From the NCBI GenBank assembly GCA_022316685.1, contig JAKJHU010000054.1, forward strand, positions 1,612,001 to 1,676,000: a DNA stretch of 64,000 nt. The letters are read 5' to 3'. Below, one piece after another: positions 34,230 through 45,497 of this stretch. Position 1 is the first letter of the stretch; each line of letters starts with the position of its first letter. Position numbers and translations under genes: made by a program. The DNA comes from Progne subis subis. Its lineage: Eukaryota > Chordata > Aves > Passeriformes > Hirundinidae. The notes beneath the pieces are model-generated. The model was not told the DNA's origin and searched no databases. It was given only the letters and a program-made list of their open reading frames with translations.

Positions 34230-37200
34230 CTGCAAGGGAAACAGGAGCTTGATCCCTCCTGTGCTGCCTGCAGGCTCAGCTCCCTCCCTCTCCAGTACCT
34301 TCCCACACCCCCTCTCCATCCCTGACCCTGTTCTTCTCCAACCCTCCTTCCCTCTCTCAATGGGTGACACCATCCCACCCTGGCACATCCCCAGAGCCAC
34401 ACGCATCAGCAGGGCACCGATTTTGGGAGGGGATCCCATGGATCCGTCCCTTTCAGGTCCATGCAAGACCCCAGCCCCCCACCCGGGCCTCCATGTGTCC
34501 CTGCCCAGCCCTGGCACCCACCGGGCTGCGGGCTCTGGGCCACCACGTAGCTGCGGAGGGTGATGTCGGCCGCGCCGCCCGACTCCAGCGGGATGGGGTG
34601 CGTGTGGAAGTGGCGCAGCATGTCAAAGATGGTCTGGAACCAGAGGTGCTGCACGTGGCACTGCCCGCTCTCGTTCAGCGACAGGCGCAGGTGCTGCAAG
34701 TGCAAGGCGCAGGGGGTGAGCTGGGGGTCGTGAGGGTGAGACCCACCCTTGCAACCTGCAGGAGCCACCTCCATCAGCCAAGGGAAGTGTGCTCCTAACA
34801 CAGCATTGTTGTGTTTACCCTGCTGCAGGGTGTTTCCTGTAAAACTCCACTTGCTGCAGCCCCAGGAGAAGTTTGGCCCCTCATGAGGATGAACACCATG
34901 AGGAAACACACAGAGAAGAAGGGTGTCTGGGTACAACCAGGGGTAGCTGAAGCTCTGATCCCAGGGTCACAGACAGCCTGGGGAAGCCTCTGGCCCACCT
35001 GAACTGCTTCTTGCAAGGTGACAAGAACCGGCAATCTCTACTAGAAAAGGGACCCAGCAAAAAACTGCTCGTAGTTGGTTCTTCATACTGTATCCGTGTA
35101 CTTCAGGACACAGAGCAGACAAGGAGAGGGCAGGAGAAGGTGTGCCAGGCTACGCTGAGCCCGCATGGGGTATTTATCCATATGCTCACGTGACAGGCAC
35201 TGATCCAGTCGGGAAAGTGTAGAAGGGGCTGGGCAGGATGCAGAAGGGTCTTGGGGCACAAGGGCAGGGGGTCCTGAGGGATGCCCTGCCGGGGGGCAGC
35301 TCCCTGCAGAGCTGCTGCCTTTGGGGTCACCCACAGAGCAAGAAGGAACCTGAGGTGCTGTGCAGGGCTGGCACGACCATTCGCGGAGAAGCAGAGGACA
35401 GGGAAAAGAGAGGACACCCACCTTGGCTTTGCCCTGGAAGTTGAAGGTCAGCACGTACTCCCCGGGCCGTGTCTCGCTCTGCCGGATGACGAACAGTCCG
35501 TGACTGCGGGCGCCCCCGAAGAGCACCAGCTGGGCTGCCTTGATCCGTGACAGAGTCCCGTGGAACCAGGGGAAGTCAGACAGGTTGATCTCTGCCTCGG
35601 CCTCGCTGTCCTCCCCTGCCCGCAGGGACAGCAGGTTTTTAGGGAGCACCCGAACATCCCCACCCCTCTCCTCCTGCCCCCTGTGCACCCTCCAGAGCGA
35701 GATGCTGGGGCTGCATCCCGGTACCTGTGAGATGCCCACCAGTGGCTGGGGAGGATTCCAGCGTCTGCAGGAAGCTTTCCAGCGGGACGTGGGTGAGGAG
35801 CTCCCCCAGGGAGTCCCTGCCCCGGCCCTGGGGCACGGGCACAGCGGTGGCTGCGGCGGTGTGAGCGCTGGGCAGGGCACATCTGTCTGGTGGCCTGGGT
35901 GCCTCTGGAACGGAGATTGCAGAGGGATGAGTTTGTGGCTCAGCATCACCCACCATCACTGGGCAAACCTGGAGGCTGTCCTGTCCTGCTCTGCAGGCAA
36001 CTGCGTTGGATACTCCTGGATCTGAGACACCTGCGGGCTAGATTATAGCTCTGAGGGACTCCCAGACTTTCCCAGACGTAGCTCCTTACCGTCATTCAGG
36101 AACTCGCAGCTGGAGGAGGTTGTCCTGCCTGGCAAACAGGCTCCCTGTGCACAGGACACCAGCTCAATGTCGTCCCCACTGTCCCTGGAGGAGAGCACAG
36201 ACAGAGACACACACATGTGGCACCTCTGCTCACTGGCATGGAATGGGGACTCGGCCAAACAGAATTCCTGACTTTCTCCTAAGGTGTTGCCACTGCATCA
36301 AGAGCACTGAGGGGCAGAGCAGCCACCAAACATGACTTTTTGAGTGTGAGAAACCAGCGTGGGAGGGATTAAACCCTTGGAAGCCCACACTGCATGGGTC
36401 ATGCCGGCCGGTTGCAGCTGCAGGATTTTGCTGCAGCCTTGTGGGTTTGGAAGGAAAGCTTTTACCTTGACTCAAAGTGCGTTGCTTTGCACCCACACAC
36501 CTTCCCACCACCAACCTCCACCCGAGGGCGCTTTCACTTTCACCCTCTGCAAAAGGGAATTACCCACACACAGGAATTGCATCCCTAAGAGACATAAAAC
36601 ACCAAGTCAGGAGGCCTGGAGCAGGACAGCCAGTGGGAACAGAGCCAGGGAGCCGCTCAGAGCATCCCTGTTGCCGGCCCTCCCGTGCACTTCAGCACCC
36701 TTCTTGCACAATCACCCGACTTGCTGCACATCCTATTTTTATCCCAGCCACCAGCAAGAGTCCGGAGCTGGCCACAGCACTCGGCTGCTCTTGCTTCACA
36801 CGGGCCACGTGGGCACAGGCAGCGGGGAAGCGGCTGCGTCGGTGGCAACAGCTCTCCATGAGCTGCTGAGTTATTTGGTGGCCGGTAAGTGAATCAGCCA
36901 CTGCGAGTCATTCAGCTGCAGCCAGTTAAAAACAAGAAGGGAGGAAGGAAACCAAAACCAACGGCGCTCTGCAGAAAAGCCATCGCCGGGCGCTCACGCG
37001 GCGGCTCCAGCACGCAGCCCTTGGCAAAAGCATCGGGAGCCGATTGAGAATCCGCTCTTGGCACCGAGCGTGCGTGTCGGTGTATTAAACAGCTCATTAT
37101 TATTTGCTCTGGAGTTCATTATTATTTGCTTTACGGTCACGTCCGGAGGCCAGAGCGGGACGGCGCTGGGTGCTAAGCAAACAGAGAGGGCTGGGAGGCT

Positions 37201-40200
37201 GCCAGGGGCAGGGGCTGGCGCGGGGATGCCGGCGGCTCCAGGGGAGCACGGCCGTGGTGCTCGGCTCCAGCTGGAAAACCAGCACTGAAACATGGAGTGA
37301 GGAAAAAAAAGGCTTTTTCCCAGCCTCACACCAGCAGCCCAGCCTCAGCAGTGCTTCCTGAGTTACAGAACCACAGAATGGCGTGGGTTGGAAGGGAATT
37401 TAAAGCTCGTCTCATTCCACCCCCCTACCGTGGGCAGAGACACCTTCTACTCAGCCCAGGTTGCTCCAAGCCCTGTCCATCGTGGTGCTGGACACTTCCA
37501 GGGATGGAGCAGCCACAGGTTCTCTGAGCAATTCATGCCAATGAATTATAGATTACAGAAAACAGCAAAAACCTGGAGTTGCACCAGTGCATGCTCTCTG
37601 TGAGACGCAGCCTCCGTGGTGACCAAATGCCTCTCCCTAGCAGGAGAGGGCAAAGGCAGCCTGGAGGGAGCAGGAGCCTCTCAGAGCCTCTGTTCCAGGT
37701 TTGCTTGATGTTTTCACTGCTACAAGCATGGGCACCTGGTTTTTCCAAAATTGTGCCAAGAAGGGCAGTGCCAGGGTTTCCCTGGAGGCTGGGCCTGTCT
37801 GAGCCAGGTGAAGAGCAGCAGCACCAGGCACACAAACATCTCTAACATGACTTGCTGCATGTGCTGATGAAACAGCAAATGAGAAGTTTTGGCTGAGTTT
37901 TGACTCCAATGACAACACTGATGCCACTGTGATAACACAAACTAAATATATCATGGATGCTAAGCTGGGAAAAAAAACCCATGGAAAATAGCTCAAATAT
38001 GGTATAAAAGCTTCAGAAGATGGGTGTTAGGAGCTTCCTGCTTTGGGGTTGCGTTCCCAGGTCACCAGCCTCTGCCAGGCTGAGGGGATGTGGAGCAGAG
38101 AAGGGTGAAAAGGTGGCCAGTGCTCTGCACCCCTGGCAGACCCCAGGCTGCTAACTCTGCCTCCAGACCTCTGCTGGTGTGAGCTGGGCACCTCCTGTGA
38201 CAACCCACGCAGCAAAAATTGCATCTGGGTAACAGCCTGTGGCCTCAGGCCCCACAGCTCAGCCCCACAGAGCCCCTTCCCCAGCAACCCTTACCCGGGG
38301 TCGATGCAGTCCTGGATATCGGCCACCCACGAGTGCTTCTGCAGGGAGTCGATGGTCTCCAGGATGTACTCTGCCCCATTCTCCACCTGCAGGCCACGTG
38401 GGATGGAGTCAGCTGTGCCGGGGTGCTGTTCCTCACCCCGAGGCAAAACACACCCCACAACCCAGCCAGACCCCTGAACAGCATCTCAGCTGAGCAGGAG
38501 AGGAGCAGTGTCCCACCCCATCCCAGCACAGGAGTGACCCAGAGGAGCAGTGTCCCACCCCATCCCAGCACAGGAGAGACCCAGAGGAGCAGTGTCCCAC
38601 CCCATCCCAGCACAGGAGAGACCCAGAGGAGCAGTGTCCCACCCCATCCCAGCACAGGGGTGACCCAAAGGAGCAGTGTCCCACCCCATCCCAGCACAGG
38701 AATTCCAAAGGGTGACCCAGAGGAGCAGTGTCCCACCCCATCCCAGCAAAGCAGTTCCAAGGGCTGACCCATAGAGATGAATCCCAGATGATCCCTGACC
38801 AAATCTGGAGCTCAGAGGAAAACCCCACCCCATCGTTATCAGCAAATACTTGACAAGTGTTTTTACAAGGTTTTTACAGCCTCCATGGAAAGCACACGGC
38901 TGGCAGCACTGGGGTACATGGCACTGTGCCCAAGCACAGACAGCATCCCTTGCTCCTGGGGCACCTCTGTGTCCCCCCAACACTAACTCTGCACAGGTAC
39001 AGCAGAAGCCACGTTGCTCTCTGCCCCAAAACCCTGCCAGAACCCAGGAGTTTTAAACCTCTCCTCCATTATCTTTTCTGCCCGCTGGTTCATGAGGTTT
39101 CTGACTTCTGATTGCAACAGACTGGGAGAGAAACCCCCTTTCACAGAAAAAAAAAAAGAAATAAATAAAAATTAGGAGGCAAAAGAGCCTCCAAAGTGTC
39201 CAGCCCAAAGAAGCTGTGCCTTTCTGGGGCCGGGCAGGACCCAGAAGCTCCACATCAGCAGACTCAGATGGCATGGGATGGTGTGTGCCTTTGGCAGGTT
39301 TCCCTGCATCCCTCATGGAGCTTTAAACATCGTGTTCCCGAGGTGGCAGAGCAGCCCTGACTGCGGGAGGGTGTCGCATTGCCAGCTGAGACAACCTCCA
39401 AGCAAATTCAATTAATCACAAACAACTGAATCACCGTCCTGAAAATAAGCACGGAGAGGAGAGCCCTGGCTGGGGCTGAGCAGCGACCTGCTCAGAGCAG
39501 AGGTGGAGAGGAGCAGCAAAGATCCCCCTGCACAGTTTAACTTAAGAAAGGATCTTCTCTGGCTTTCTGAGGGCAGGGCACGAAGCTGACGTGGGAGATG
39601 GGGCTGCTCACTCATGCAGAGCATGACAGCAAGCAGAGCACGTGCAGGGCTTGAGTATTTTGCAAGCACCTGCTTGTGCAATGGAAAAAACTGCATGTGC
39701 TTGGTGTCTGCTGGGCTCTGGGGACACGCTGGCTGCTCATTTTTAGGCAGTCTGGCAGAAACTATTTCAGTGTGGCCTCCCCAAAGAAGGCAGGGGCTTT
39801 TCCACCCATCATAACCTGAGTGTTCTGTGTGAAGGTTGAGATTGGGCTGCACATCACACGGGAAGGGAAACCACAGCACCCAGCTTGCCCCCCTAACCTG
39901 TACCCCAGCACTGAGGGTGATTCACCCCCTCTGCAAGTCCAGCCAGCAAAGGGGGAATGGGAGAGCAGAAAGACTGTCCCAGCCAGAAGGACCCAGGCAG
40001 AAAATGAGCCACGAATCATAGTGGATGTGAGGAAAGGGGAACAGCACCCTGTGCCTAACAGCGGGGAGGGGAGAGCAAAGCCTGGCTGGGGGGGCTCCCT
40101 GCCATGCTTGTTGCCTCAGCTCACTCAAAGAATCAATTGTGATCGATTCCCCTGTGGCAGGGTGAGGGCCAGGACAGGGCAGGAGCAGGAGGTACCTGGT

Positions 40201-43200
40201 AAAGCAGGTATTTTCCAGCTGGCAGGGTTTGGAGCATTCCAGAAGGACATTAAAGGAATGGCTGGAGCAGTCACCAGGCTGTTAACAGTGGGAGTGGAGA
40301 GAGCATGTCTGGCTTCACAAGATGGGGAGAGGGCAAGCACAGGAATTTTCCTCCAGCAGCCAGAGAAACCAACCCTGACAGGCACCCAGGAGGCATCCCA
40401 GAGCTGGAACCCCCCAGCAGGGATCTGCCATGACCAAGCCCATCTGCTCACGCTCGTGAAAGCCCCAGGGACAGGGAGAAGCAGCGCCACATCCTGGGTG
40501 TTGAACACGCTCTGGACACTGATGTGACACATTTGAGGTGGGGCTTGTAGGGGGATCTAGAAAACGTGACAAGAAGCAGTTGATGAGCCATGTTCCAAGA
40601 GCAGAGGTCGATGGCTGATGGGTTATCCATGGGCAGTGCTCAAAGCTGAGGGATGTGCTCTGCAGCTCCTTCCCATCAGAGGCTCTCTGTGCACGATCCT
40701 CAGTGATGAGGACAAAAGAATGCGAGGATACCTGTCCAATTAATGGATGACATCACACTGCAAAGTGCTGGAGGATCAGGCAAGAATCCAAATGAACTTG
40801 TCAAAGCTGAAGTGGAAGAAAAAGCTGAAACCAGCCTCCAGCTCAAGGACAGGGTGAGCCCTTGGGCTCACAGTGATTGCTGTGGGTGTGTGGGCTGGGA
40901 AACCACAACTTGGGAGCAGTTCTGCAAAAATCATCCTGGAGTTACACCAGCCCACAGGCTGAGAGTGAGTCAACATCATCATCGTCGTGGCGTGAGGAAA
41001 GCAACTGCATCAGCTTGGGCTGGACAGAGAGGAAGAAGAAAGAAGAAGCAATCCTTCCCATCGGCTCTGGGCCACAGCCCCATGTACACTTTGGGGTGTT
41101 CCATCTCCAGAGCCTGCAAGGAAAGCAAGGAGGAGCTTGGGCTGGTCAGTCTGGAAAACAGAAGACACTTGAGGCTGGCCTTTGAGGCACAGAAAACAAC
41201 AGCTGAATGAGCCTCTGTGCCTGTGGTGGACACTGACCACTGCTGAGGCTGAAGAGAAAGAAGCCTTTGGGGATAGGAAGGTACCAGGAAAAGTTGTGTG
41301 GCCTTGCCAAGGAGCTGGATTTGATGGAAAGAAATTTTCCCTGGGAATGTGTGCTGGGGCCAGGTGGATTTCAAGGCTTGGGAGCTTTCACAAAGCCAGG
41401 CTCAATTTCCCCCCTCTTTTCCTTTCATAGTTTTCTAAGCTTTCAAGCAGGCTCATTCAGCTGGAAGGCCCAGCCTCTCCACACACGCTTGGGAAGAAGC
41501 ATCAGGGAGAGAGGTGTTTGTTTAGAAGAGGTAGAACACGGAAATGCCCAAAATCCAATGGTCCATCACCATCATGGTGTCTGAGACCCTGCAAAATTCA
41601 GCCCTGATCTGTCAGGACAGGCTGTTGTCTTCCAGCAGAGCAGGAGGCAGCGCTGAGCTAATTAATTGCGTGATAAGGAAAATTCTGAAGAGACTTTCAC
41701 TCCCTGCTCATGTGTGGTTGGTCCCCAGGGTCTCATTGCCCCCACAGCGCTGTTCCCACAGAATCACTAAGGCTGGAAAAGACCTCCAAGATCATCAAGT
41801 CCAACCTTTGACCAGATGTCACCTCATCAACCAGACCACAGCAGTAAGGGCCGTCACATCGTGTCAATAAAACAGCCACCGCATGTCACCAATCCAGGAC
41901 AGCAGGAGCCACAAAACCACAGGCAGCTGCACCAAGCAGCATTTTCCCTTGGGTCACTGATTTAACCCATCTCCTGGTGACACAGAGAAGCCAAAGCCCA
42001 TGGTGAAAGCCAAACAGCTTGATCCCAAAACACCCCAGTGTCGGCTGGAGGAAGCAGGTATCTTGTGGGGAGCGTTTGTGCTGTTGGCATCTCAGCTCTG
42101 AAAGCCAAGGCAACGATCCCTTTGGGGCCTGAGCCTCCTGCACTGCAGGCTGCAGGTGCAGAGGGGGTTCCTCTAGGGATCCACACCCTGCTCTCACCTT
42201 TAGGACGAAGGTGTTGTCTTTGTCAGGCATCTCCAGGGGCATAGTGGTGCGCACCTCGATGATGGCCGACAGCGGGATGCTCACCTTGGGTTTGGAAGCC
42301 TGAGAAAAGGAAAAAAAAAACAACAACAAACAACCCAAAGAAAATAAATGAAAAGAAATCAATGAATTAAAAGGAAAAAAAAAAAAACAACAAAGTCACT
42401 CAATTGAATCAAACTGTCCCTGGGGACAATGCAGCAGGGCTCTCAGAGGCAAGATCAGCTCAGCCTGTGTGGTTATTACGGGGGGGGGAATAAACAGCAT
42501 TGATTTCCCTCCCGTGCCTGATAACTCTGAGCTCTGTGAATTAAACCAAGAGGAGACCCAGTGGAAGACAGGGAGGTGCTTTTAACTGCCAAACCACCCT
42601 CCTTGCTCCAGCGCAGGCTGATGTGCCAGCTCTGCCAACACCACTTAATTTCTCTCCATTTCCAACCCTCTCCCGATGGGGAGAGCTGTGCTATCTGGTG
42701 GGGGATGCTTCCCGTGCGGAAAGCAGCCCCGTTTCTCCAGCACAGGAGCAGCATTCCAACCGAGCAGCTACGATGCAGCAGCCTCAGCCATGCAGGGAAT
42801 TTTAATTACATTAAAATAAGGAAAAATGAATTTCCCCCCAGGGCCCCTGGCACCCGCCGGAGCCTCGGTGGGGAGGCGAGACCCGGTGCCTCCCACTCCA
42901 AGTGTTTGCTGAGCAACAAATTCCCCAGATATTTGTTTTAATTATAACAAATCCCCACAAAGGAGCTCGTGAAGCTGTTCTCCAGGGCTGGTCCCCCTCC
43001 AGGGCTCTGGGATTTGGAGCATTGCAGCTGCAGGAAGCAGAGATGAGATTTAGTCACCAAAACCTGCGCCTGGTGCCTTGGGTGCAGTGGGTGGGATGAG
43101 GCCAGTGAGGAGCTCCTGGCTGCAAGATACCAATAATGGGCTCAGTTCCCATTTTTTATTGGGAAATAAAAATAAATAATTCCAAGACAGAACAGAAACT

Positions 43201-45442
43201 CCCTTTTTCCTTTGCAGGATGTTTCGTTTCTGCCAGCCCCAGAGCCCCAGTGCTGCCTGCAGACACGTCTCAGCCGTGCAAGGCTCTGCCCATCCCTGGG
43301 GAATTTTTCCATCTTGGTGTTTGCACAGGAGAGGTCAGAAAGGAAGCGGCAGCTGCTTCGAAAGGAAAGGAAACAAGGTGATAATTCACCCCTGAGCCAG
43401 AGAAGGGTCTTAGAATCACAGAACGGTTTGGGTTGGAAGGGACCTGAAGGATCATCTCGTTCCAACCCCCTCCTCTCCGGGAGGGCTCTTCCCTTTAAAG
43501 GTTTAAGGACATGGCCATAGTTTTTGTAGGGTCTATGCAAAAACAAAGCTGTGGGCCGCTGAAGCAAAAAGCAGTTTTCTTCCAGCTGTGCCAGACTGGT
43601 GCCACTTTTACATCTGCCAGATGGAAAGCAAGATGGGATGAGAAGAGAAAGCTGTAAACCAAAGCGGGGTGTGATTATAACAGGAGAGCAGACAATGTTC
43701 ATAAAAGTTGCCATAAAATAATCTCAAAATTGATTTTTAGAGGCAAATCAAGATACACTAAAAAAGGAATCCCTCTACAAGATCTCTCTTAAACATTTTA
43801 AGAGCAGCAGTTGTTCCATTTTAACCCAAGTTTGTTTTCTCCTTGGGGCAGCTGACACGCCAGGCTTCATCAGATCCTCCATCCATAGGATCATGGAATG
43901 GGTTGGAAGGAATCCCATTCCACCCCCTGCCATGGGCAGGGACACCTTCCATTCTCTCAGGTTACTCCAAGCCCCATCCAACCCGGCCTTGGACACTTCC
44001 AGGGATCCAGGGGCAGCCACAGCTTCTCTGGGCACCCTGTGCCAGGGCCTGCCCACCCTCCCAGGGAACAATTCCTCCCCAGTGTCCCACCTATCCCCAT
44101 TCTCTTCCAATTTAAAGCCATTTCCCCTGTCCTGTCACTCCATGCCTTTGTTAGACGTCCCATCCAGCTCTCCCACAGGTTCCCTAGTGGGCACCATGGA
44201 CGTGGGGTTGCTTCCTTCCAGCCAGGCCCCATTCCTGGGCTGGGGAAGCGCCCAGCCCAGCCCAGAGCAATGCCCACCATCCGTACCCTCTCTCCAGAGA
44301 GAGGCATTTGAGTTTAAACTCATGTTTTATATTTTATCAAAAGCTGAAAGGCACAGACCAACACCAACAGCACAAAGTTCATTTTGGCCTGCAGGCTGGA
44401 TGGGTTTCAGGCACATTTTCCCATCCGTTCGCACCTCAGCCACACAGCACCAGATCTCCCTCTGGACCAGAGCTGGATTTCAGCCCGGCTCAGCACCGGA
44501 AACGAAAAAAACCCCCAAGCAAAGCCTAACTACTGCTTGAATTTCTCATTAAAACAACGGCGGACAAAAGCCAGGGCTTACCTTTGGAGGGACGTAAAAC
44601 TCCAGGAGGAACCTCTCTCCTTCCACCTTCACGGCTTTCCGCAGCAGGAGGCGGCACTTCTGCCACTGCGAGCTCCCCACACAGTTCGTGTCATCGGCCA
44701 CCATGTAGCGCAGCGTCCCCTCCCTCTGGATGTCCACCAGCTCCACCTTGGACGAGGGCACCTTGGACAGGCGCAGCTTGTGCGTCCATTTCTCCCGAGG
44801 GTCCCCGGGCTCCTTGCCCCCCGCCGGCCACGGCTCCCGCTCGGCTCTGCGGCCGCCCGGAGCAGCCTCGGCGCCCGGCTCCGGAGAGGACTTGCGGTGC
44901 CACATCTCCTTCATCCCATCCACCACGCACAGGCTCATGTTCCTCAGGGAGAAGCCCTTCTTGAACTTGGGCTTGGCAGCAGCGTGGATGGAGACATCCT
45001 CTGAGCTGCGGGACTGCCCGTAGGAGGAGACCTTGTGAGCCTGCACCTGCTGGGCTGGGGTCAGGTACCGGCTGGCGCCCAGCGGGGCGTCCATGCTGTC
45101 CAGGGACTCCGTGGACGTCTCCTCCTTCCTCGGGGTCACCTCCCGCCCGTAGGGGACGTGGCAGTTCTGCAGCCCCACGAAGGGCACGATGTTGTACTTG
45201 GTGGGCGAGTCGGACACGAACACCCGGCTGACCTCCAGGCTGAAGATGTCCAGGAAGTTGGCGGTGAAATGGTGGGAGAAGGAGGTCTCTGCCCCGGGGG
45301 TGTCGTAGTGGGGGTTCTCCTTCAGGAACTGGCAGAACTTCTGGGCGAAGTCCACGGCGGCTGCCTGGGCGTGCAGCTTGCAGAACTCCCTCCAGTCAGG
45401 GAGCGGGGAGGAGGGCTCCTGGCACAGGGCATCGCCGTTCAT
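33973..45442 (-). CDS. SH2B2: SH2B2 (APS), SH2B adaptor protein 2 (eight coding exons)
   Basis: Join of 45442-44582, 42299-42198, 38386-38295, 36184-36090, 35904-35725, 35615-35422, 34693-34522 and 34229-33973 encodes 650 residues (human 632). SH2B2 is a cytosolic adaptor recruited to insulin receptor, JAK2 and KIT/Trk kinases. Domains in order: N-terminal phenylalanine-zipper dimerisation domain (about 16-72, [20 protein letters not shown]), conserved [18 protein letters not shown] domain (about 233-349), linker with [15 protein letters not shown]2 domain (about 458-557, WFHGTLSR, phosphotyrosine arginine R488 in FVIRQSE), and a proline-rich tail with [11 protein letters not shown]. The frame then reaches TGA at 33975-33973, while the conserved Cbl-binding end RAVENQYSFY is present only in the +1 frame, ending at 33915. 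The start ATG matches the family N-terminus MNG. Confidence 0.95.
34230..34521 (-). other. SH2B2: SH2B2 intron 7
   Basis: Short GT-AG intron (292 bp) between the SH2-domain exon and the last exon; donor CCCG|GTGGGT. Confidence 0.85.
34522..34693 (-). CDS. SH2B2: SH2B2 coding exon 7 (C-terminal half of SH2 domain)
   Basis: 172 nt after a CACTTGCAG acceptor. It encodes [20 protein letters not shown], then [20 protein letters not shown] and [16 protein letters not shown], matching the mammalian second half of the SH2 domain closely. It ends in phase 1. Confidence 0.96.
34694..35421 (-). other. SH2B2: SH2B2 intron 6
   Basis: GT-AG intron of 728 bp splitting the SH2 domain. Nothing else was recognised in it. 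Confidence 0.85.
35422..35615 (-). CDS. SH2B2: SH2B2 coding exon 6 (N-terminal half of SH2 domain)
   Basis: 194 nt from a GCGGGCAG acceptor to a GCCAAG|GTGGGT donor. It encodes [20 protein letters not shown], then [20 protein letters not shown] and [20 protein letters not shown], i.e. the betaA-betaC part of the SH2 domain with the phosphotyrosine-binding arginine. Confidence 0.96.
35725..35904 (-). CDS. SH2B2: SH2B2 coding exon 5 (linker)
   Basis: 180 nt from a CGTTCCAG acceptor to an ACAG|GTACCG donor. It contains the family block [20 protein letters not shown], then LESS. An alternative donor 14 bases earlier (ACTG|GTGGGC) exists; the later one keeps frame with exon 6, the earlier would not. 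The intron to exon 6 is only 109 bp. Confidence 0.85.
36090..36184 (-). CDS. SH2B2: SH2B2 coding exon 4
   Basis: 95 nt from a TCCTCCAG acceptor to a GACG|GTAAGG donor. It encodes [20 protein letters not shown], then [11 protein letters not shown], corresponding to the mammalian DSEEDTELSC region. Confidence 0.93.
36185..38294 (-). other. SH2B2: SH2B2 intron 3
   Basis: 2.1 kb intron. It contains a CR1 fragment near 37.37-37.54 kb and otherwise no recognised feature. Confidence 0.8.
37365..37545 (-). mobile_element. CR1 LINE fragment in SH2B2 intron 3
   Basis: Reverse-complement CR1 3' region: ACAGAACCACAGAATGGCG, GGGTTGGAAGGGAATTTAAA, GTTGCTCCAAGCCCTGTCC, GACACTTCCAGGGATGGAGC. Confidence 0.85.
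38295..38386 (-). CDS. SH2B2: SH2B2 coding exon 3 (end of PH domain)
   Basis: 92 nt from a CCTGCAG acceptor to a CCCGG|GTAAGG donor. It encodes [20 protein letters not shown], then [10 protein letters not shown], the C-terminal helix of the PH domain. It is too short to stand out as an open frame but aligns almost residue for residue. Confidence 0.95.
38500..38770. repeat. 42-bp minisatellite, six copies
   Basis: Tandem copies of a unit with core GAGGAGCAGTGTCCCACCCC begin near 38501, 38543, 38585, 38627, 38669 and 38721. The last two copies carry small insertions around GAATTCCAAAG and GCAGTTCCAAGG. The first four are nearly identical. As 42 is divisible by three the array stays open on both strands, but it lies in an SH2B2 intron. 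Confidence 0.95.
40840..41210 (+). mobile_element. Degraded CR1 LINE body fragment
   Basis: Plus-strand text resembles the CR1 ORF2 3' part: GGGAGCAGTTCTGCAAAAATC followed later by GGAGCTTGGGCTGGTCAGTC and TGGAAAACAGAAGACACTTG. It is diverged and the limits are uncertain. Confidence 0.45.
41757..41868 (-). mobile_element. CR1 LINE fragment in SH2B2 intron 2
   Basis: Reverse-complement CR1: CACAGAATCACTAAGGCTGG, AAAAGACCTCCAAGATCATC, AAGTCCAACCTTTGACC. Confidence 0.85.
42198..42299 (-). CDS. SH2B2: SH2B2 coding exon 2 (central PH domain)
   Basis: 102 nt, 34 codons, from a CTTTTCTCAG acceptor to a CTAAAG|GTGAGA donor, phase 0 at both ends. It encodes [20 protein letters not shown], then [14 protein letters not shown], near identical to the mammalian PH segment. 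Confidence 0.97.
43411..43515 (-). mobile_element. CR1 LINE fragment
   Basis: Reverse-complement CR1 end: TAGAATCACAGAACGGTTTG, GGTTGGAAGGGACCTGAAGG, ATCATCTCGTTCCAACCCC. Confidence 0.88.
43886..44150 (-). mobile_element. CR1 LINE fragment
   Basis: Reverse-complement CR1: AGGATCATGGAATGGGTTGG, CCATGGGCAGGGACACCTTC, GACACTTCCAGGGATCCAGG, CCATTTCCCCTGTCCTGTC. Confidence 0.88.
44582..45442 (-). CDS. SH2B2: SH2B2 coding exon 1 (dimerisation domain and start of PH domain)
   Basis: 861 nt, 287 codons, from ATG at 45442 to a CCAAAG|GTAAGC donor. It encodes [20 protein letters not shown] onward, the phenylalanine-zipper helices, the [16 protein letters not shown] and [16 protein letters not shown] blocks, and the first PH strands [20 protein letters not shown]. 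The exon is GC-rich. The frame stays open upstream of the chosen ATG, but that part is intron and tandem repeat with no family counterpart. Confidence 0.96.
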
Positions 45443-45469
45443 GGCTGCCCCATTCCACCTGCCGGCGGG
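45443..45469 (-). other. SH2B2: SH2B2 5' UTR part of coding exon 1
   Basis: A TCCCTCAG acceptor places the exon start at 45469; a second AG (GCCGGCAG) would place it at 45458. Either way the exon is internal, so a non-coding first exon lies upstream. Confidence 0.65.
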
Positions 45470-45497
45470 CTGAGGGACAAGGACACGGCCTGAGCGT

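Larger units (their letters stand above)
38387..42197 (-). other. SH2B2: SH2B2 intron 2
   Basis: 3.8 kb intron holding a 42-bp minisatellite (38.50-38.77 kb), a degraded plus-strand CR1 body fragment (about 40.84-41.21 kb) and a CR1 3' fragment (41.76-41.87 kb). No exon was recognised. Confidence 0.8.
42300..44581 (-). other. SH2B2: SH2B2 intron 1 of the coding region
   Basis: 2.3 kb GT-AG intron with an A-rich tract near 42.31-42.39 kb and two CR1 fragments (43.41 and 43.89 kb). No other feature was recognised. Confidence 0.8.

Noticed and set aside
35083..35949. 288-codon frame running through SH2B2 exon 6 and flanking introns
   Set aside because: Only the 35615-35422 part is coding; the rest is intron that happens to stay open, and splice sites define the exon clearly.
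38219..38802. Long frames with [11 protein letters not shown] repeats (plus) and [18 protein letters not shown] repeats (minus)
   Set aside because: Translation of the 42-bp intronic minisatellite, open on both strands because the unit is a multiple of three.
44384..45004. 206-codon plus-strand frame antisense to SH2B2 exon 1
   Set aside because: Mirror of a strongly supported coding exon; no independent family resemblance.
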